This document shows, in pieces, positions 7,550 through 15,200 of a stretch of DNA of 28,878 bases. The position numbers and the translations under genes were made by a program. The stretch's first letter is position 1. Every line of letters begins with the position of its first letter. The notes under the pieces are model-generated. The model searched no databases and had not been told where the DNA came from. It was given only the letters and a program-made list of their open reading frames with translations. Source of the stretch: Candidatus Nanopelagicales bacterium (lineage in GTDB: Bacteria > Actinomycetota > Actinomycetes > S36-B12); contig JAURQC010000047.1 of assembly GCA_030836325.1 (NCBI GenBank), positions 1 to 28,878 on the forward strand, in the 5' to 3' direction.

Positions 7550-8825
7550 GGGCTTCGACCATTACGCGTATCACCGGCTCGGTTCCTGACGGTCGGAGCA
7601 AAACCCGCCCTCGACCAGCAAGTTCGGTCTCGGCATCACGCAGCACCTGCTGCACGACCGCGCTGCCTTCAATTCCGGACTTGTTGACTCCGCCGACGTT
7701 CACCAGGATCTGAGGCAACTTGTCCACCGACGAAGCAAGCTCGGCGAGCGACTTCCCCGTACGCGCCATCTGCGCCAACACATGCAGCGCGGTCAGCACG
7801 CCATCGCCAGTCGTCGCGAAGTCAGTCATCACAACGTGCCCACTTTGTTCGCCACCGAGCACATATCCACCCGCGCGCATCTGTTCGAGAACGTACCGAT
7901 CGCCCACAGCCGTTTCCGACACCACGATGCCTGAGGACTCCATGGCCAATTTGAAGCCAAGGTTGGCCATGACGGTGGTAACAACCGTGTTCTCGGCAAG
8001 TTGACCTCGATCACTGAGCGCGGTGGCCAAGATCGCCAAGATGTGATCACCATCGATGACAGACCCATCCGCAGCCACAGCAAGGCATCGATCGGCATCA
8101 CCGTCATGAGCGATCCCTGCATCGGCCCCGTTCTCGCGAACGGCGGCGATCAGGGACTCCAGATGCGTCGAGCCACAGTCTTGGTTGATGTTCCAGCCAT
8201 CGGGGGTCGCGTGGATCGCCACAACCTCCGCACCAGCTCGCGCGAGGGTCTGCGGTCCAACGTCGAAAGCAGCACCGTTGGCGCAATCAACAACTACCCG
8301 CAAACCGGTGAGAGAAACATCCACAGTGCCGGCGAGAAAATCGACGTAGCGGCTTCCCGCTAGCGGATCGTGGGAAATACGACCCACACCAGTCCCGGTC
8401 GGCCGCTCCCATCGCTCGCCGATGCGCCGCTCGATGGCGTCTTCGATGTCGTCACCGAGCTTGTGCCCACCCCGCGTGAAGAACTTAATGCCGTTGTCGG
8501 GCATCGGGTTGTGCGACGCAGAGAGCATGACCCCAAGATCGGCGTCGAGTGCGGCTGTCAACCAGGCAACCGCCGGGGTCGGAAGGACTCCCACCACTGT
8601 GACGTCCACGCCAGCGCTTGCAAGGCCAGCCACGACGGCGGCCTCGAGAAATTCTCCACTGGCTCGCGTATCGCGACCCACAACGGCGCGCGGGCGATGA
8701 CCGTCGAAAGCCCCGACATCGCCCAGAACATGCGCAGCGGCAACCGCCAAATCGACGGCCAGTTCCGCTGTGATGTCCCGATTGGCGAGGCCTCGAACCC
8801 CGTCGGTGCCGAAGAGTCGGCCCAC
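7476..8825 (-). CDS. glmM: Phosphoglucosamine mutase
   Basis: GlmM converts glucosamine-6-phosphate to glucosamine-1-phosphate, the step after GlmS on the way to UDP-GlcNAc. The 449-residue protein has the alpha-D-phosphohexomutase domains in order: MGRLFGTDGVRG at the N-terminus, the phosphoserine loop SASHNP (active Ser about 104), the Mg-binding DGDADR (241-246), the sugar-binding GEQSGH (325-330) and the phosphate-binding RPSGTEP (411-417). Length is typical. Translation starts at GTG 8825, 10 bases after rpsI, so it probably shares the rplM-rpsI transcript. Its 3' end is overlapped for 74 bases by the convergent DUF389 gene. Confidence 0.97.
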   Translation of the reverse strand: MGRLFGTDGVRGLANRDITAELAVDLAVAAAHVLGDVGAFDGHRPRAVVGRDTRASGEFLEAAVVAGLASAGVDVTVVGVLPTPAVAWLTAALDADLGVMLSASHNPMPDNGIKFFTRGGHKLGDDIEDAIERRIGERWERPTGTGVGRISHDPLAGSRYVDFLAGTVDVSLTGLRVVVDCANGAAFDVGPQTLARAGAEVVAIHATPDGWNINQDCGSTHLESLIAAVRENGADAGIAHDGDADRCLAVAADGSVIDGDHILAILATALSDRGQLAENTVVTTVMANLGFKLAMESSGIVVSETAVGDRYVLEQMRAGGYVLGGEQSGHVVMTDFATTGDGVLTALHVLAQMARTGKSLAELASSVDKLPQILVNVGGVNKSGIEGSAVVQQVLRDAETELAGRGRVLLRPSGTEPVIRVMVEAPTTEDAERLAGAIAAVVSAELTLD

Positions 8826-8835
8826 GATCGGCTCT

Positions 8836-9330
8836 TTAGCGCTTGCTGTACTGCGGAGCCTTGCGGGCCTTCTTCAGACCGTACTTCTTACGCTCCTTGG
8901 CGCGCGGGTCGCGAGTGAGGAAGCCGGCCTTCTTAAGCGACGGGCGGTTGTTCTCCTCATCGATCGCGCTCAGTGCGCGCGAGATGCCAAGGCGTAGCGC
9001 ACCAGCCTGACCTGAAACGCCTCCGCCGTTGATGCGCGCGATGACGTCGAAACGACCCTCGGCACCTAGCGTGACGAACGGTTCCTTGACTTCCTGCTGG
9101 TGCACCTTGTTCGGGAAGTACTCATCGAGTGAGCGACCATTGACGGTCCACTGTCCCGTTCCCGGAACCAGGCGAACGCGGGCGATAGCTTCCTTGCGAC
9201 GACCCGTAGCAGCGCCGGGGGCCGTGGTGATCTCGCGGGCGACAGGCGCCGATGCGGGGGTCTCGCTGGTGTACTCCGAAGGAGTCTCGTCCACTTCTTC
9301 GTCTGTGATGTCGACAGTTGCCTCAGACAC
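8836..9330 (-). CDS. rpsI: 30S ribosomal protein uS9
   Basis: uS9 is a 30S head protein whose C-terminal tail reaches the P-site tRNA. The 164-residue product ends in [11 protein letters not shown], the canonical tail. The conserved body begins at about residue 42 ([16 protein letters not shown]) and includes [21 protein letters not shown]. The first 40 or so residues are an acidic, Thr/Glu/Pro-rich extension absent from the E. coli protein (130 residues) but seen in many actinobacteria. The start is GTG 9330. It is the second gene of the rplM-rpsI pair, 27 bases after rplM, and glmM follows. Confidence 0.97.
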   Translation of the reverse strand: MSEATVDITDEEVDETPSEYTSETPASAPVAREITTAPGAATGRRKEAIARVRLVPGTGQWTVNGRSLDEYFPNKVHQQEVKEPFVTLGAEGRFDVIARINGGGVSGQAGALRLGISRALSAIDEENNRPSLKKAGFLTRDPRAKERKKYGLKKARKAPQYSKR

Positions 9331-9357
9331 GGTTTCCTCTTCTTTCTATCCGCGCGG

Positions 9358-9801
9358 CTACTGCGCGACCTGGGAGATCTGGAACGGCTGGGGGTTCTGC
9401 GCGGCGTGCGGATGATCCCCGCCGGTGTAGACCTTCAGCTTCTTGAGTTGCTGACGCCCCAACTTGTTGTGCGGGAGCATGCCCTTCACGGCCTTCTCGA
9501 TGGCGCGCTCGGGGTTGGACTCGAGCAGTTCCTCGTAGGTGGTTGCCTTCAAACCACCGGGATGACCGGAGTGCCGATAGGCGATCTTCTTCTCGCGCTT
9601 GGAACCGGTCAGAGCGACCTTGTCAGCGTTGATGATCACCACGAAATCGCCGGTGTCCACATGCGGAGCGAACGTCGCCTTGTGCTTTCCCCGAAGGAGT
9701 TGGGCGGCGTGGGTGGCGAGGCGACCGAGGACAACATCGTTCGCGTCGATGACATGCCAGGTACGAGTGATCTCGCTGGCTTTGGGACTGTAGGTGCGCA
9801 C
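9358..9801 (-). CDS. rplM: 50S ribosomal protein uL13
   Basis: uL13 is an early-assembling 50S protein. The 147-residue product begins [20 protein letters not shown] and contains [18 protein letters not shown] and [16 protein letters not shown], all diagnostic. [15 protein letters not shown] lies near the C-terminus. The start is GTG 9801, with AAGG about 9 bases upstream in a purine-rich run. Its length fits the family (142-150). It is the promoter-proximal gene of rplM-rpsI; the 146-base leader upstream holds small hairpins. Confidence 0.97.
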   Translation of the reverse strand: MRTYSPKASEITRTWHVIDANDVVLGRLATHAAQLLRGKHKATFAPHVDTGDFVVIINADKVALTGSKREKKIAYRHSGHPGGLKATTYEELLESNPERAIEKAVKGMLPHNKLGRQQLKKLKVYTGGDHPHAAQNPQPFQISQVAQ

Positions 9802-9947
9802 AGGACGCCGCCTTCTTTCTCGTCGGGACTGGTTTCGGTGCTCAACCAGGCTGGCTGAGCCGTACTGGACGCCTTCCGGGCGCCCAGGCCGCTACTTCGG
9901 GGGAAGTGCGCAGCAAGGGCAAAGGCTACCGGAGGTGGAATTTCTCC
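9802..9947 (-). promoter_or_regulatory. rplM leader / cupin-rplM intergenic region with small stem-loops
   Basis: This 146-base spacer is long for the operon and probably holds the rplM-rpsI promoter. On the minus strand a TANNNT match (TAGCCT, 9923-9928) lies near its 5' end, but no good -35 box accompanies it. Two short inverted repeats are visible: ACTTC/GAAGT around a G4 loop (9894-9907), and CTGGTT/AACCAG (9829-9834 with 9844-9849) just upstream of the ribosome-binding region. Autogenous leaders for uL13 are known in some other bacteria; whether this one is related is unknown. Confidence 0.3.
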
Positions 9948-10280
9948 CTAAGCCAGGGTGATCCAGACCTTTCTGAGCGGCTCGGTGACGGTCCAGGTGG
10001 TCCGTGCCCCCATGGGCAGCAGGCCCACGACCCCGGGAGCAAGCTCGATGCGACCCCCGTCCTCGCAGATGACCGTGCCCGCCCCCTGGAGCACGACGAA
10101 GACCTCCTCGATCTCGACATCGGTTGAGGTGCCAACTGAGTGTTCCCACACTCCTACCTCCATGTCTCCTTGGCTGGCAACCGCCGAGACCGCCGTCGTT
10201 ACTTCGCCAGAGAGCTTCTTGGCGTCCTCAAGCGGCGAGTGCGTGAGCGCGACGCCCGATGCGTCAAAGGACCGAATCAT
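9948..10280 (-). CDS. Small single-domain cupin protein
   Basis: The 110-residue product is one cupin barrel of the Cupin_3 (DUF861-like) type. It has VGVWEHSVGTSTDVEIEEVF in the middle, then VVLQGAGTVICEDGG, LAPGVVGLLPMGARTTW and a closing RKVWI strand. Such proteins are often annotated as cupin-domain or ureidoglycine/ethanolamine-type enzymes, but the substrate cannot be read here. Only part of the usual metal-binding set is obvious (the His in WEH and Glu in IEE). The ATG at 10280 is 38 bases after truA, on the same strand. It separates truA from rplM, which are often adjacent in actinobacteria, and looks like an accessory insertion. Confidence 0.8.
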   Translation of the reverse strand: MIRSFDASGVALTHSPLEDAKKLSGEVTTAVSAVASQGDMEVGVWEHSVGTSTDVEIEEVFVVLQGAGTVICEDGGRIELAPGVVGLLPMGARTTWTVTEPLRKVWITLA

Positions 10281-10318
10281 GACCCCGAGGCTAAGGCCAC
10301 AGGCGTACGTTCAGTGCT

Positions 10319-11149
10319 CTAATCCATCGAGCGAAACGTTCGAGTCTGCAGTTGCCGCTGACCCCATTCACCCTCGGGTGGGTAGCCGACTTCTTCAAGA
10401 ACCAGGGGGTGCGCTGGCATTACGGTCACTCCCGCGTCGCGCGCCCGCTTCTCCAACGCCTCGCGTGGGTAGTGGACTGGCCGCTTACCTTGTCCGACCG
10501 AGATAAAGGCACCAGCGAGGCTGCGCACCATGGAGTGACAAAAGGCGTCTGCCGTGACGTGCATGACGGCCACGCACAACTCGCTGACGGGATCAATCTG
10601 GCGTTCCCATTGAAGGTCGAGGATCTCGCGGATGGTCGAACCATGCTCCTTCAGTTTGCAGAAACTGGTGAAGTCGTGTTCACCGATCAAGTCCGCCGCA
10701 GCGGTGTTCATCGCGTCAAGGTCGAGTACAGAATTTATCGCCAACTGATAGCGACGCATCAACGGATCGGGGCCACGCTCGTCGTCGCTGACCGTGTAGG
10801 AATAACGACGCCATAGTGCTGAGAAGCGCGCATCGAAATCTATCGAAACGGTGCCCAGATCTCTTACTCGGATATCAGCGGGTAGCGCTCGGTTTATCCG
10901 TTTAATGCTTAGGTCAGCACCGGCCGACGCATCAAAGTGAGCCACTTGGCCACGCGCGTGTACTCCCGCATCGGTACGGCCGGCACAGGTCAGTTCCACA
11001 GACCCACCCGTGAGGTGTCCGAGTACCCGACTCAACTCGCCCTCGACGGTACGTAGATCCCGTTGCTGGGCCCATCCGTGGAACTCACTGCCGTCGTAGG
11101 AGACCCACAAACGGAAACGAGTGGTCGTTCCACTAGGGGAATCGACCAC
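10319..11149 (-). CDS. truA: tRNA pseudouridine(38-40) synthase
   Basis: TruA isomerises uridines 38-40 in the anticodon arm of many tRNAs. The 276-residue protein contains VSYDGSEFHGWAQQ near residues 16-29, the catalytic GRTDAGVHARGQVAH (Asp60), an RRYSYTV segment near residue 115, a DFTSFCK segment, and FCHSMVRSLAGAFISVGQGK near the C-terminal third. The start is taken as GTG 11149, 41 bases after rplQ; no better start exists before the first conserved strand. The codons at the start lie inside a long perfect hairpin, which may limit initiation. The cupin gene follows. Confidence 0.96.
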   Translation of the reverse strand: MVDSPSGTTTRFRLWVSYDGSEFHGWAQQRDLRTVEGELSRVLGHLTGGSVELTCAGRTDAGVHARGQVAHFDASAGADLSIKRINRALPADIRVRDLGTVSIDFDARFSALWRRYSYTVSDDERGPDPLMRRYQLAINSVLDLDAMNTAAADLIGEHDFTSFCKLKEHGSTIREILDLQWERQIDPVSELCVAVMHVTADAFCHSMVRSLAGAFISVGQGKRPVHYPREALEKRARDAGVTVMPAHPLVLEEVGYPPEGEWGQRQLQTRTFRSMD

Positions 11150-11153
11150 TCGT
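11117..11153 (-). promoter_or_regulatory. Long hairpin spanning the truA start codon
   Basis: Perfect 11-base arms ACGAGTGGTCG (11117-11127) and CGACCACTCGT (11143-11153) enclose an inner TTCC/GGAA pairing with one bulged base, giving about a 15-bp stem. The truA GTG (11149-11147) lies in one arm. On the minus strand the stem is followed by TTTCCGTTTG, only a poor U-tract, so an intrinsic terminator for rplQ is possible but weak. Occlusion of the truA start, or a processing site between rplQ and truA, fits as well. Confidence 0.45.
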
Positions 11154-11190
11154 ACTCCTGGAATTCTCCACGAAGAAGTGCCGCAGATGG

Positions 11191-11802
11191 CTACTTTTCG
11201 TCAGCACCCTCTTCGGCTGTCTCTTCGGCTGCAACCTCTTCCACAGCATCTTCGACGATGGCGTCTGTTACCTCGCCCGCGGCTGGTTCTTCGGTTGCGT
11301 CGTCGACAGTTTCCTCGGCCACTGCTTCTTCAATCGCCTCAGCAACCGCCGCGTCGGTAGCCACAACTGCGGCTGCCTGCTCCTCGTCGCGCTCCTTGGC
11401 GGCCCGCTTGGTGGCACCGGTCGCCTCGGCAACGACCTGCTCGAGCATGGGCTCGACCAGCTCGATCACGGCCATGGGTGCGTTGTCACCCTTACGTGGA
11501 CCGATCTTGGTGATGCGCGTGTAACCACCCGGGCGGCCCGAGTACTGCGGACCGATCTCGGTGAACAGAGTGTGCACCACGGACTTATCGCGGATGACTG
11601 TCATCACCTTGCGTCGAGCAGCCAGGTCACCGCGCTTGGCGAAGGTGATGAGCCGCTCGGCCAACGGACGCAGGCGCTTGGCCTTGGCCTCCGTGGTGGT
11701 GATCTTGCCGTGCTCGAAGAGGGCCGTGGCGAGATTGGCCAGCATCAGCCGCTCGTGCGCCGGACCACCGCCGAGACGGGGACCCTTGGTAGGCGTAGGC
11801 AT
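11191..11802 (-). CDS. rplQ: 50S ribosomal protein bL17 with long acidic C-terminal tail
   Basis: bL17 lies near the peptide exit on the 50S subunit. The conserved part occupies about residues 1-120: [31 protein letters not shown], then [22 protein letters not shown] and [26 protein letters not shown]. From about residue 125 to 203 the protein is Ala/Glu/Val/Asp-rich, low complexity and strongly acidic, beyond the roughly 120-residue core. Such tails are common in actinobacteria but vary in length. The ATG at 11802 is preceded by AAGGAG. It is the last gene of the alpha block, downstream of rpoA. Confidence 0.97.
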   Translation of the reverse strand: MPTPTKGPRLGGGPAHERLMLANLATALFEHGKITTTEAKAKRLRPLAERLITFAKRGDLAARRKVMTVIRDKSVVHTLFTEIGPQYSGRPGGYTRITKIGPRKGDNAPMAVIELVEPMLEQVVAEATGATKRAAKERDEEQAAAVVATDAAVAEAIEEAVAEETVDDATEEPAAGEVTDAIVEDAVEEVAAEETAEEGADEK

Positions 11803-11824
11803 TATGTGTCTCCTTGTTGCTTTC

Positions 11825-11856
11825 CTAGCAGATGGTTTCTCGAACCAGCTGCGCTA
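11825..11856 (-). promoter_or_regulatory. Imperfect hairpin in the rpoA-rplQ spacer
   Basis: Starting at the rpoA stop codon, the minus strand can fold into a stem of CTA/TAG, GCAG/CTGC and TGGTT/AACCA around a CGAGA loop, with single-base bulges. It is not followed by a U-tract, so a terminator is unlikely. It could stabilise or separate rpoA and rplQ messages. Confidence 0.25.
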
Positions 11857-12909
11857 GAGCTGCTCGTCCTCAGCGAATGCGGAATCATCGCCCTCGCCTG
11901 AATCGAAGGTGTCGTAGTCGTCGTCACCCTCACCATCGGCGAAGTAAACCGCCGCACCGGGATCGAATCCCGGGGGGCTGTCCTTGAGAGCGAGTCCGAG
12001 ACCAGCCAGCTTGACCTTGACTTCGTCGATGGACTTCTGACCGAAGTTCCGGATGTCCAGGAGATCCGCCTCGCTGCGGGTGATGAGCTCACCGACAGTG
12101 TGGATGCCTTCGCGCTTGAGACAGTTGTAGGAGCGAACCGTCATGTCCAGTTGCTCGATGGGAGTACCCAACTGCTCGGCGACGAAGGCGTCGGTCGGCG
12201 ACGGACCAATGTCGATGCCCTCAGCGTCGACGTTCAGCTCGCGGGCTAGACCGAAGAGCTCGACCAGCGTGTGTCCTGCCGAGGCGACAGCGTCCCGGGG
12301 ACGGATGCTGGACTTGGTTTCGACGTCGAGGACGAGCTTGTCGAAGTCGGTGCGCTGCTCGACACGAGTGGCCTCGACTTTGTAGCTGACCTTCATGACC
12401 GGTGAGTAGATGGAGTCCACCGGGATGCGGCCGATTTCTTGACCCGGCTGCTTATTCATGGTCGCCGGGACATATCCACGGCCGCGCTCCACGACGAGTT
12501 CGATCTCCAGCTTGCCTTTAGCGTTGAGCGTGGCGATATGAAGGTCAGGGTTGTGCACCTCGACGCCTGCTGGGGGCTGAATGTCCGCAGCGGTAACAGC
12601 ACCGGGGCCCTGCTTGCGCAGGTACATCACGACTGGCTCGTCGTGCTCGGACGACACAACGAGCTGCTTGAGATTCAAGATGACCTCGGTGACGTCCTCG
12701 GTCACACCTTCGATGGTGCTGAACTCGTGCAGAACACCATCGACCCGGATGCTCGTGACGGCAGCACCGGGGATGGACGACAGCAACGTACGACGCATCG
12801 AGTTGCCGAGGGTGTAACCGAATCCTGGCTCGAGAGGCTCCAGAATGAAACGCGAGCGATACTCGCTGATTGGCTCTTCGGTAAGGATGGGGCGTTGACT
12901 GATGAGCAC
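11854..12909 (-). CDS. rpoA: DNA-directed RNA polymerase subunit alpha
   Basis: RpoA dimerises to nucleate RNA polymerase assembly and contacts UP elements and activators through its C-terminal domain. The 351-residue protein has the N-terminal domain (about 1-230) with [34 protein letters not shown]. It has the C-terminal domain (about 245-315) with [23 protein letters not shown] and [15 protein letters not shown]. An acidic Asp/Glu/Gly tail (about 325-351) follows, as in other actinobacteria. The start is GTG 12909, preceded by GGAAGGA. It is placed between rpsD and rplQ, as expected for the alpha operon. Confidence 0.98.
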   Translation of the reverse strand: MLISQRPILTEEPISEYRSRFILEPLEPGFGYTLGNSMRRTLLSSIPGAAVTSIRVDGVLHEFSTIEGVTEDVTEVILNLKQLVVSSEHDEPVVMYLRKQGPGAVTAADIQPPAGVEVHNPDLHIATLNAKGKLEIELVVERGRGYVPATMNKQPGQEIGRIPVDSIYSPVMKVSYKVEATRVEQRTDFDKLVLDVETKSSIRPRDAVASAGHTLVELFGLARELNVDAEGIDIGPSPTDAFVAEQLGTPIEQLDMTVRSYNCLKREGIHTVGELITRSEADLLDIRNFGQKSIDEVKVKLAGLGLALKDSPPGFDPGAAVYFADGEGDDDYDTFDSGEGDDSAFAEDEQL

Positions 12910-12925
12910 TGTGTCTTTTCCTTCC

Positions 12926-12986
12926 CGCGACGACCGCTATATGACGTCGCGTGCTTGACGATCCTCCGGTCCGCGGCCAGACCGGA
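12926..12986 (-). promoter_or_regulatory. Two perfect stem-loops between rpsD and rpoA
   Basis: The 83-base spacer holds two inverted repeats: TCCGGTC/GACCGGA (12965-12971 with 12980-12986, 8-base loop) and CGCGACG/CGTCGCG (12926-12932 with 12945-12951, 12-base loop). Neither has a U-tract. The first shares its stem and flanking bases with the hairpin in front of rpsM. Possible roles are autogenous control, mRNA processing or partial termination within the alpha block. Confidence 0.4.
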
Positions 12987-12992
12987 TGGTGC

Positions 12993-13619
12993 TTACTTGG
13001 AGTAGAGCTCGACGATGAGTTGCTCTTGGACAGGGGTATCGATGACCTCGCGCTCGGGGAGGGAGTGGACGATGATGCGCATCTTCGAGGGAACAACCTC
13101 GAGCCACGCGGGCACTGTCCGCTCGCCAACCTCGGCATGGGCAACGACGAAAGGCGTCATCTCCCTCGACGACGGCCTCACCTCAATGATGTCGTTGGGT
13201 GACACGCGGTACGACGGGATGTCGACCTTGTGCCCGTTGACCAGGAAGTGTCCGTGGTTGACCAACTGACGGGCCATATCTCGGGACTTTGCGAATCCAG
13301 CACGGAAGACCACATTGTCCAAACGCGATTCCAAGATGCGCAGGAGGTTATCGCCGGTCTTGCCTGACTGGCGGTTGGCCTCAACGTAGTAGTTGCTGAA
13401 CTGCTTTTCGAGGACACCGTAAATCCGAACAGCCTTTTGCTTCTCGCGAAGCTGCAGCAAGTACTCGCTCTCCTTTGAGCGTCCACGGCCGTGCTGGCCC
13501 GGAGGGTAGGGACGCTTCTCGAATGGACACTTCGGTGAGTCGCACTTGCTGCCCTTTAGGAACAGCTTCATCTTCTCCCGGCGACAACGCTTGCAGTCTG
13601 CGTCGGTGTAACGCGCCAT
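12993..13619 (-). CDS. rpsD: 30S ribosomal protein uS4 (zinc-binding form)
   Basis: uS4 is a primary 16S rRNA binder that nucleates the 30S body. The 208-residue protein has the four cysteines Cys9, Cys12, Cys26 and Cys31 of the zinc-containing (C+) form near the N-terminus. Next come [10 protein letters not shown], and the S4 RNA-binding domain at about residues 98-160 ([36 protein letters not shown]). It ends with [10 protein letters not shown]. Its place between rpsK and rpoA is the classical alpha-operon position. uS4 is the translational repressor of this operon in E. coli; a link to the hairpins here is only a possibility. Confidence 0.98.
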   Translation of the reverse strand: MARYTDADCKRCRREKMKLFLKGSKCDSPKCPFEKRPYPPGQHGRGRSKESEYLLQLREKQKAVRIYGVLEKQFSNYYVEANRQSGKTGDNLLRILESRLDNVVFRAGFAKSRDMARQLVNHGHFLVNGHKVDIPSYRVSPNDIIEVRPSSREMTPFVVAHAEVGERTVPAWLEVVPSKMRIIVHSLPEREVIDTPVQEQLIVELYSK

Positions 13620-13650
13620 AGTTCTGAGTTCTCCTTATTCCTGCGCGCGA

Positions 13651-14049
13651 TCAGACGCGACGACGCTTGGGGGGACGGGTGCCGTTGTGTGGCACGGGGG
13701 TGACGTCGGAAATCGAACCGACCTCGAGCCCGGTCGCCTGAAGCGAGCGGATCGCGGTCTCACGGCCGGAGCCGGGACCCTTGACGAACACGTCAACTTT
13801 GCGCATGCCGTGCTCCATGGCTCGGCGGGCAGCAGCCTCAGCAGCGAGTTGCGCAGCGAACGGCGTGGACTTCCGGCTTCCTTTGAAGCCGACCTGTCCG
13901 GCCGAAGCCCAGGAGATCACCGCACCTGTGGGATCGGTGATGGACACGATCGTGTTGTTGAACGTGCTCTTGATATGAGCGTGGCCGTGGGCCACATTCT
14001 TCTTTTCCTTGCGGCGCACCTTCTTGGCGCCGGCAGACTTGGGGGGCAT
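13651..14049 (-). CDS. rpsK: 30S ribosomal protein uS11
   Basis: uS11 forms part of the 30S platform near the E site. The 132-residue protein contains [44 protein letters not shown] and a C-terminal [23 protein letters not shown], both diagnostic. Its N-terminal 20 residues are Lys/Arg-rich. The ATG at 14049 follows rpsM by 61 bases, and rpsD follows it after 31 bases. Confidence 0.98.
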   Translation of the reverse strand: MPPKSAGAKKVRRKEKKNVAHGHAHIKSTFNNTIVSITDPTGAVISWASAGQVGFKGSRKSTPFAAQLAAEAAARRAMEHGMRKVDVFVKGPGSGRETAIRSLQATGLEVGSISDVTPVPHNGTRPPKRRRV

Positions 14050-14110
14050 CTGTGCCTACTTCCTTCTACGTTCCGTGGTCGATTGATCGGGGGCTGTCCG
14101 CAGGACGGGA

Positions 14111-14482
14111 CTAGGCCTTCTTCTTGCCAGCGACGGTCTTGCGCGGTCCCTTGCGAGTCCGTGCGTTGGTGTGGGTGCGCTGCCCTCGAACAGGCAGGCC
14201 CTTGCGGTGACGCAGACCCTGGTAGCACCCGATCTCAACCTTGCGGCGAATGTCGGCTGCGACCTCACGGCGAAGATCGCCTTCGACCTTGAGGTTGGCC
14301 TCTATCCAATCGCGTAGCGCCAACGTTTGGTCGTCGGTCAGATCCTTGGACTTCATGTTGGGATCAATGCCGGTCGCCTCGAGGGCCTTCGCGGCCTGCG
14401 AACGGCCGACGCCGTAGATGTAGGTGAGTGCGATCGCCATGCGCTTCTCGCGCGGCAGATCGACACCGATCAAACGTGCCAT
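14111..14482 (-). CDS. rpsM: 30S ribosomal protein uS13
   Basis: uS13 lies in the 30S head and contacts the P-site tRNA and the B1 bridges. The 123-residue protein has [26 protein letters not shown] at the N-terminus. The helix-hairpin region follows, then [24 protein letters not shown] and a lysine-rich tail. It is the first gene of the alpha block, and the 176-base spacer in front of it carries three stem-loops, far more structure than at most other junctions here. Confidence 0.98.
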   Translation of the reverse strand: MARLIGVDLPREKRMAIALTYIYGVGRSQAAKALEATGIDPNMKSKDLTDDQTLALRDWIEANLKVEGDLRREVAADIRRKVEIGCYQGLRHRKGLPVRGQRTHTNARTRKGPRKTVAGKKKA

Positions 14483-14532
14483 GGGGCGGTCCTATCTGTA
14501 ATCGTTCACGGGGTTTGCCGAGGGAATCCGAT

Positions 14533-14600
14533 CCGGTCCGCCTAGACCGGTCTTCGGCCCCGTGGCCGAAGGTGTCGTCCTGACTCGAAAAAAGAATCAG
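14533..14600 (-). promoter_or_regulatory. Array of three stem-loops in the rpsM leader
   Basis: In transcription order the rpmJ-rpsM spacer holds three hairpins. The first is CTGATTC/GAGTCAG with a T-rich loop (14580-14586 with 14594-14600, one G-T pair). The second is CTTCGGCC/GGCCGAAG with a 4-base loop (14552-14559 with 14564-14571). The third is CCGGTC/GACCGG with a 6-base loop (14533-14538 with 14545-14550). The second resembles a terminator stem but lacks a U-tract. Their position in front of the alpha block suggests a regulatory leader or an attenuated spc/alpha boundary. The stems are certain as sequence; their function is inferred. Confidence 0.45.
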
Positions 14601-14658
14601 GGGTCGGGAACTCCCTTATGAAAAGGTGTGCAGGTTGTCTCTCCCGCTACACCCGTTA

Positions 14659-14772
14659 CTAGCCCTGACGCTGCTTGTGACGCGGGTTGGAGCAGATCAC
14701 CATGACGCGTCCGTGGCGACGAATCAGCCTGCAGTTGTCGCAGATCTTCTTGACGCTCGGTTGCACCTTCAT
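14659..14772 (-). CDS. rpmJ: 50S ribosomal protein bL36 (zinc-binding form)
   Basis: bL36 is a tiny zinc-ribbon protein of the 50S subunit. I read a 37-residue frame, [20 protein letters not shown] through to KQRQG, with the ligands Cys11, Cys14, Cys27 and His32, so this is the zinc-containing (C+) form. It starts at ATG 14772 and ends in TAG. It lies 38 bases downstream of infA and before rpsM, its normal actinobacterial place. Length agrees exactly with the family. Confidence 0.97.
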   Translation of the reverse strand: MKVQPSVKKICDNCRLIRRHGRVMVICSNPRHKQRQG

Positions 14773-14810
14773 GTGCGTTATCCGTTCACTCGCGACGCTT
14801 GTGGCGTCTG

Positions 14811-15032
14811 TTACTTGTAGCGGTAGACGATGCGGCCGCGGGTGAGGTCGTAGGGTGACAACTCCACGACGACGCGATCGTCTGGAAGGATCCGGATGTA
14901 GTGCATTCGCATCTTTCCACTGATGTGAGCGAGCACTTCGTGCCCGTTGTCGAGCTCCACGCGAAACATCGCGTTAGGAAGGGACTCGGTGATCGTGCCT
15001 TCGAGCTCGATCGCGCCGTCCTTCTTACCCAT
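14811..15032 (-). CDS. infA: Translation initiation factor IF-1
   Basis: IF-1 binds the 30S A site during initiation. The 73-residue product starts [20 protein letters not shown] and continues [52 protein letters not shown], a complete OB-fold. The ATG at 15032 has GAAGGG about 6 bases upstream; the frame is open further upstream but that part holds the leader hairpin and is not conserved protein. rpmJ follows after 38 bases. The 168-base spacer upstream suggests its own promoter. Confidence 0.98.
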   Translation of the reverse strand: MGKKDGAIELEGTITESLPNAMFRVELDNGHEVLAHISGKMRMHYIRILPDDRVVVELSPYDLTRGRIVYRYK

Positions 15033-15052
15033 CTGGAACCCTTCGTTTGTGC

Positions 15053-15071
15053 GGACCGGAGGCTCCGGTCC
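15053..15071 (-). promoter_or_regulatory. Perfect stem-loop in the infA leader
   Basis: GGACCGGA (15053-15060) and TCCGGTCC (15064-15071) form a perfect 8-bp stem with a 3-base loop, ending about 20 bases upstream of the infA start and close to its ribosome-binding site. The GACCGG core also occurs in the rpsM and rpoA leaders. No U-tract follows. Control of infA initiation or a residual terminator for the upstream sulfotransferase gene are both possible. Confidence 0.4.
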
Positions 15072-15090
15072 ACCGACACCGTGTCCTCGC

Positions 15091-15119
15091 ACATCACAAG
15101 ACAGCCGTTTCCACGGCAA
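15091..15119 (-). promoter_or_regulatory. Weak candidate promoter for infA
   Basis: On the minus strand TTGCCG (15119-15114) and TGATGT (15096-15091) are separated by 17 bases, the usual sigma-70-type spacing. The -35 half matches well and the -10 half only partly (TA expected, TG seen). Transcription from here would include the leader hairpin. The remaining part of the 168-base spacer holds no other feature I can support. Confidence 0.25.
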
Positions 15120-15200
15120 ATTCTCGAAGATGGACGGGGAAGCCCGATCTCAGCCCCGAAAGTCTACGCCCACACCCGTTGCTGCCACCACCGGGGGCCA

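Noticed and set aside
14552..14571. Hairpin before rpsM as a simple intrinsic terminator
   Set aside because: The stem is perfect but is followed by ACCGGTCTAGG with no U-tract, and the downstream alpha genes show no other clear promoter; I list it as part of a leader instead.
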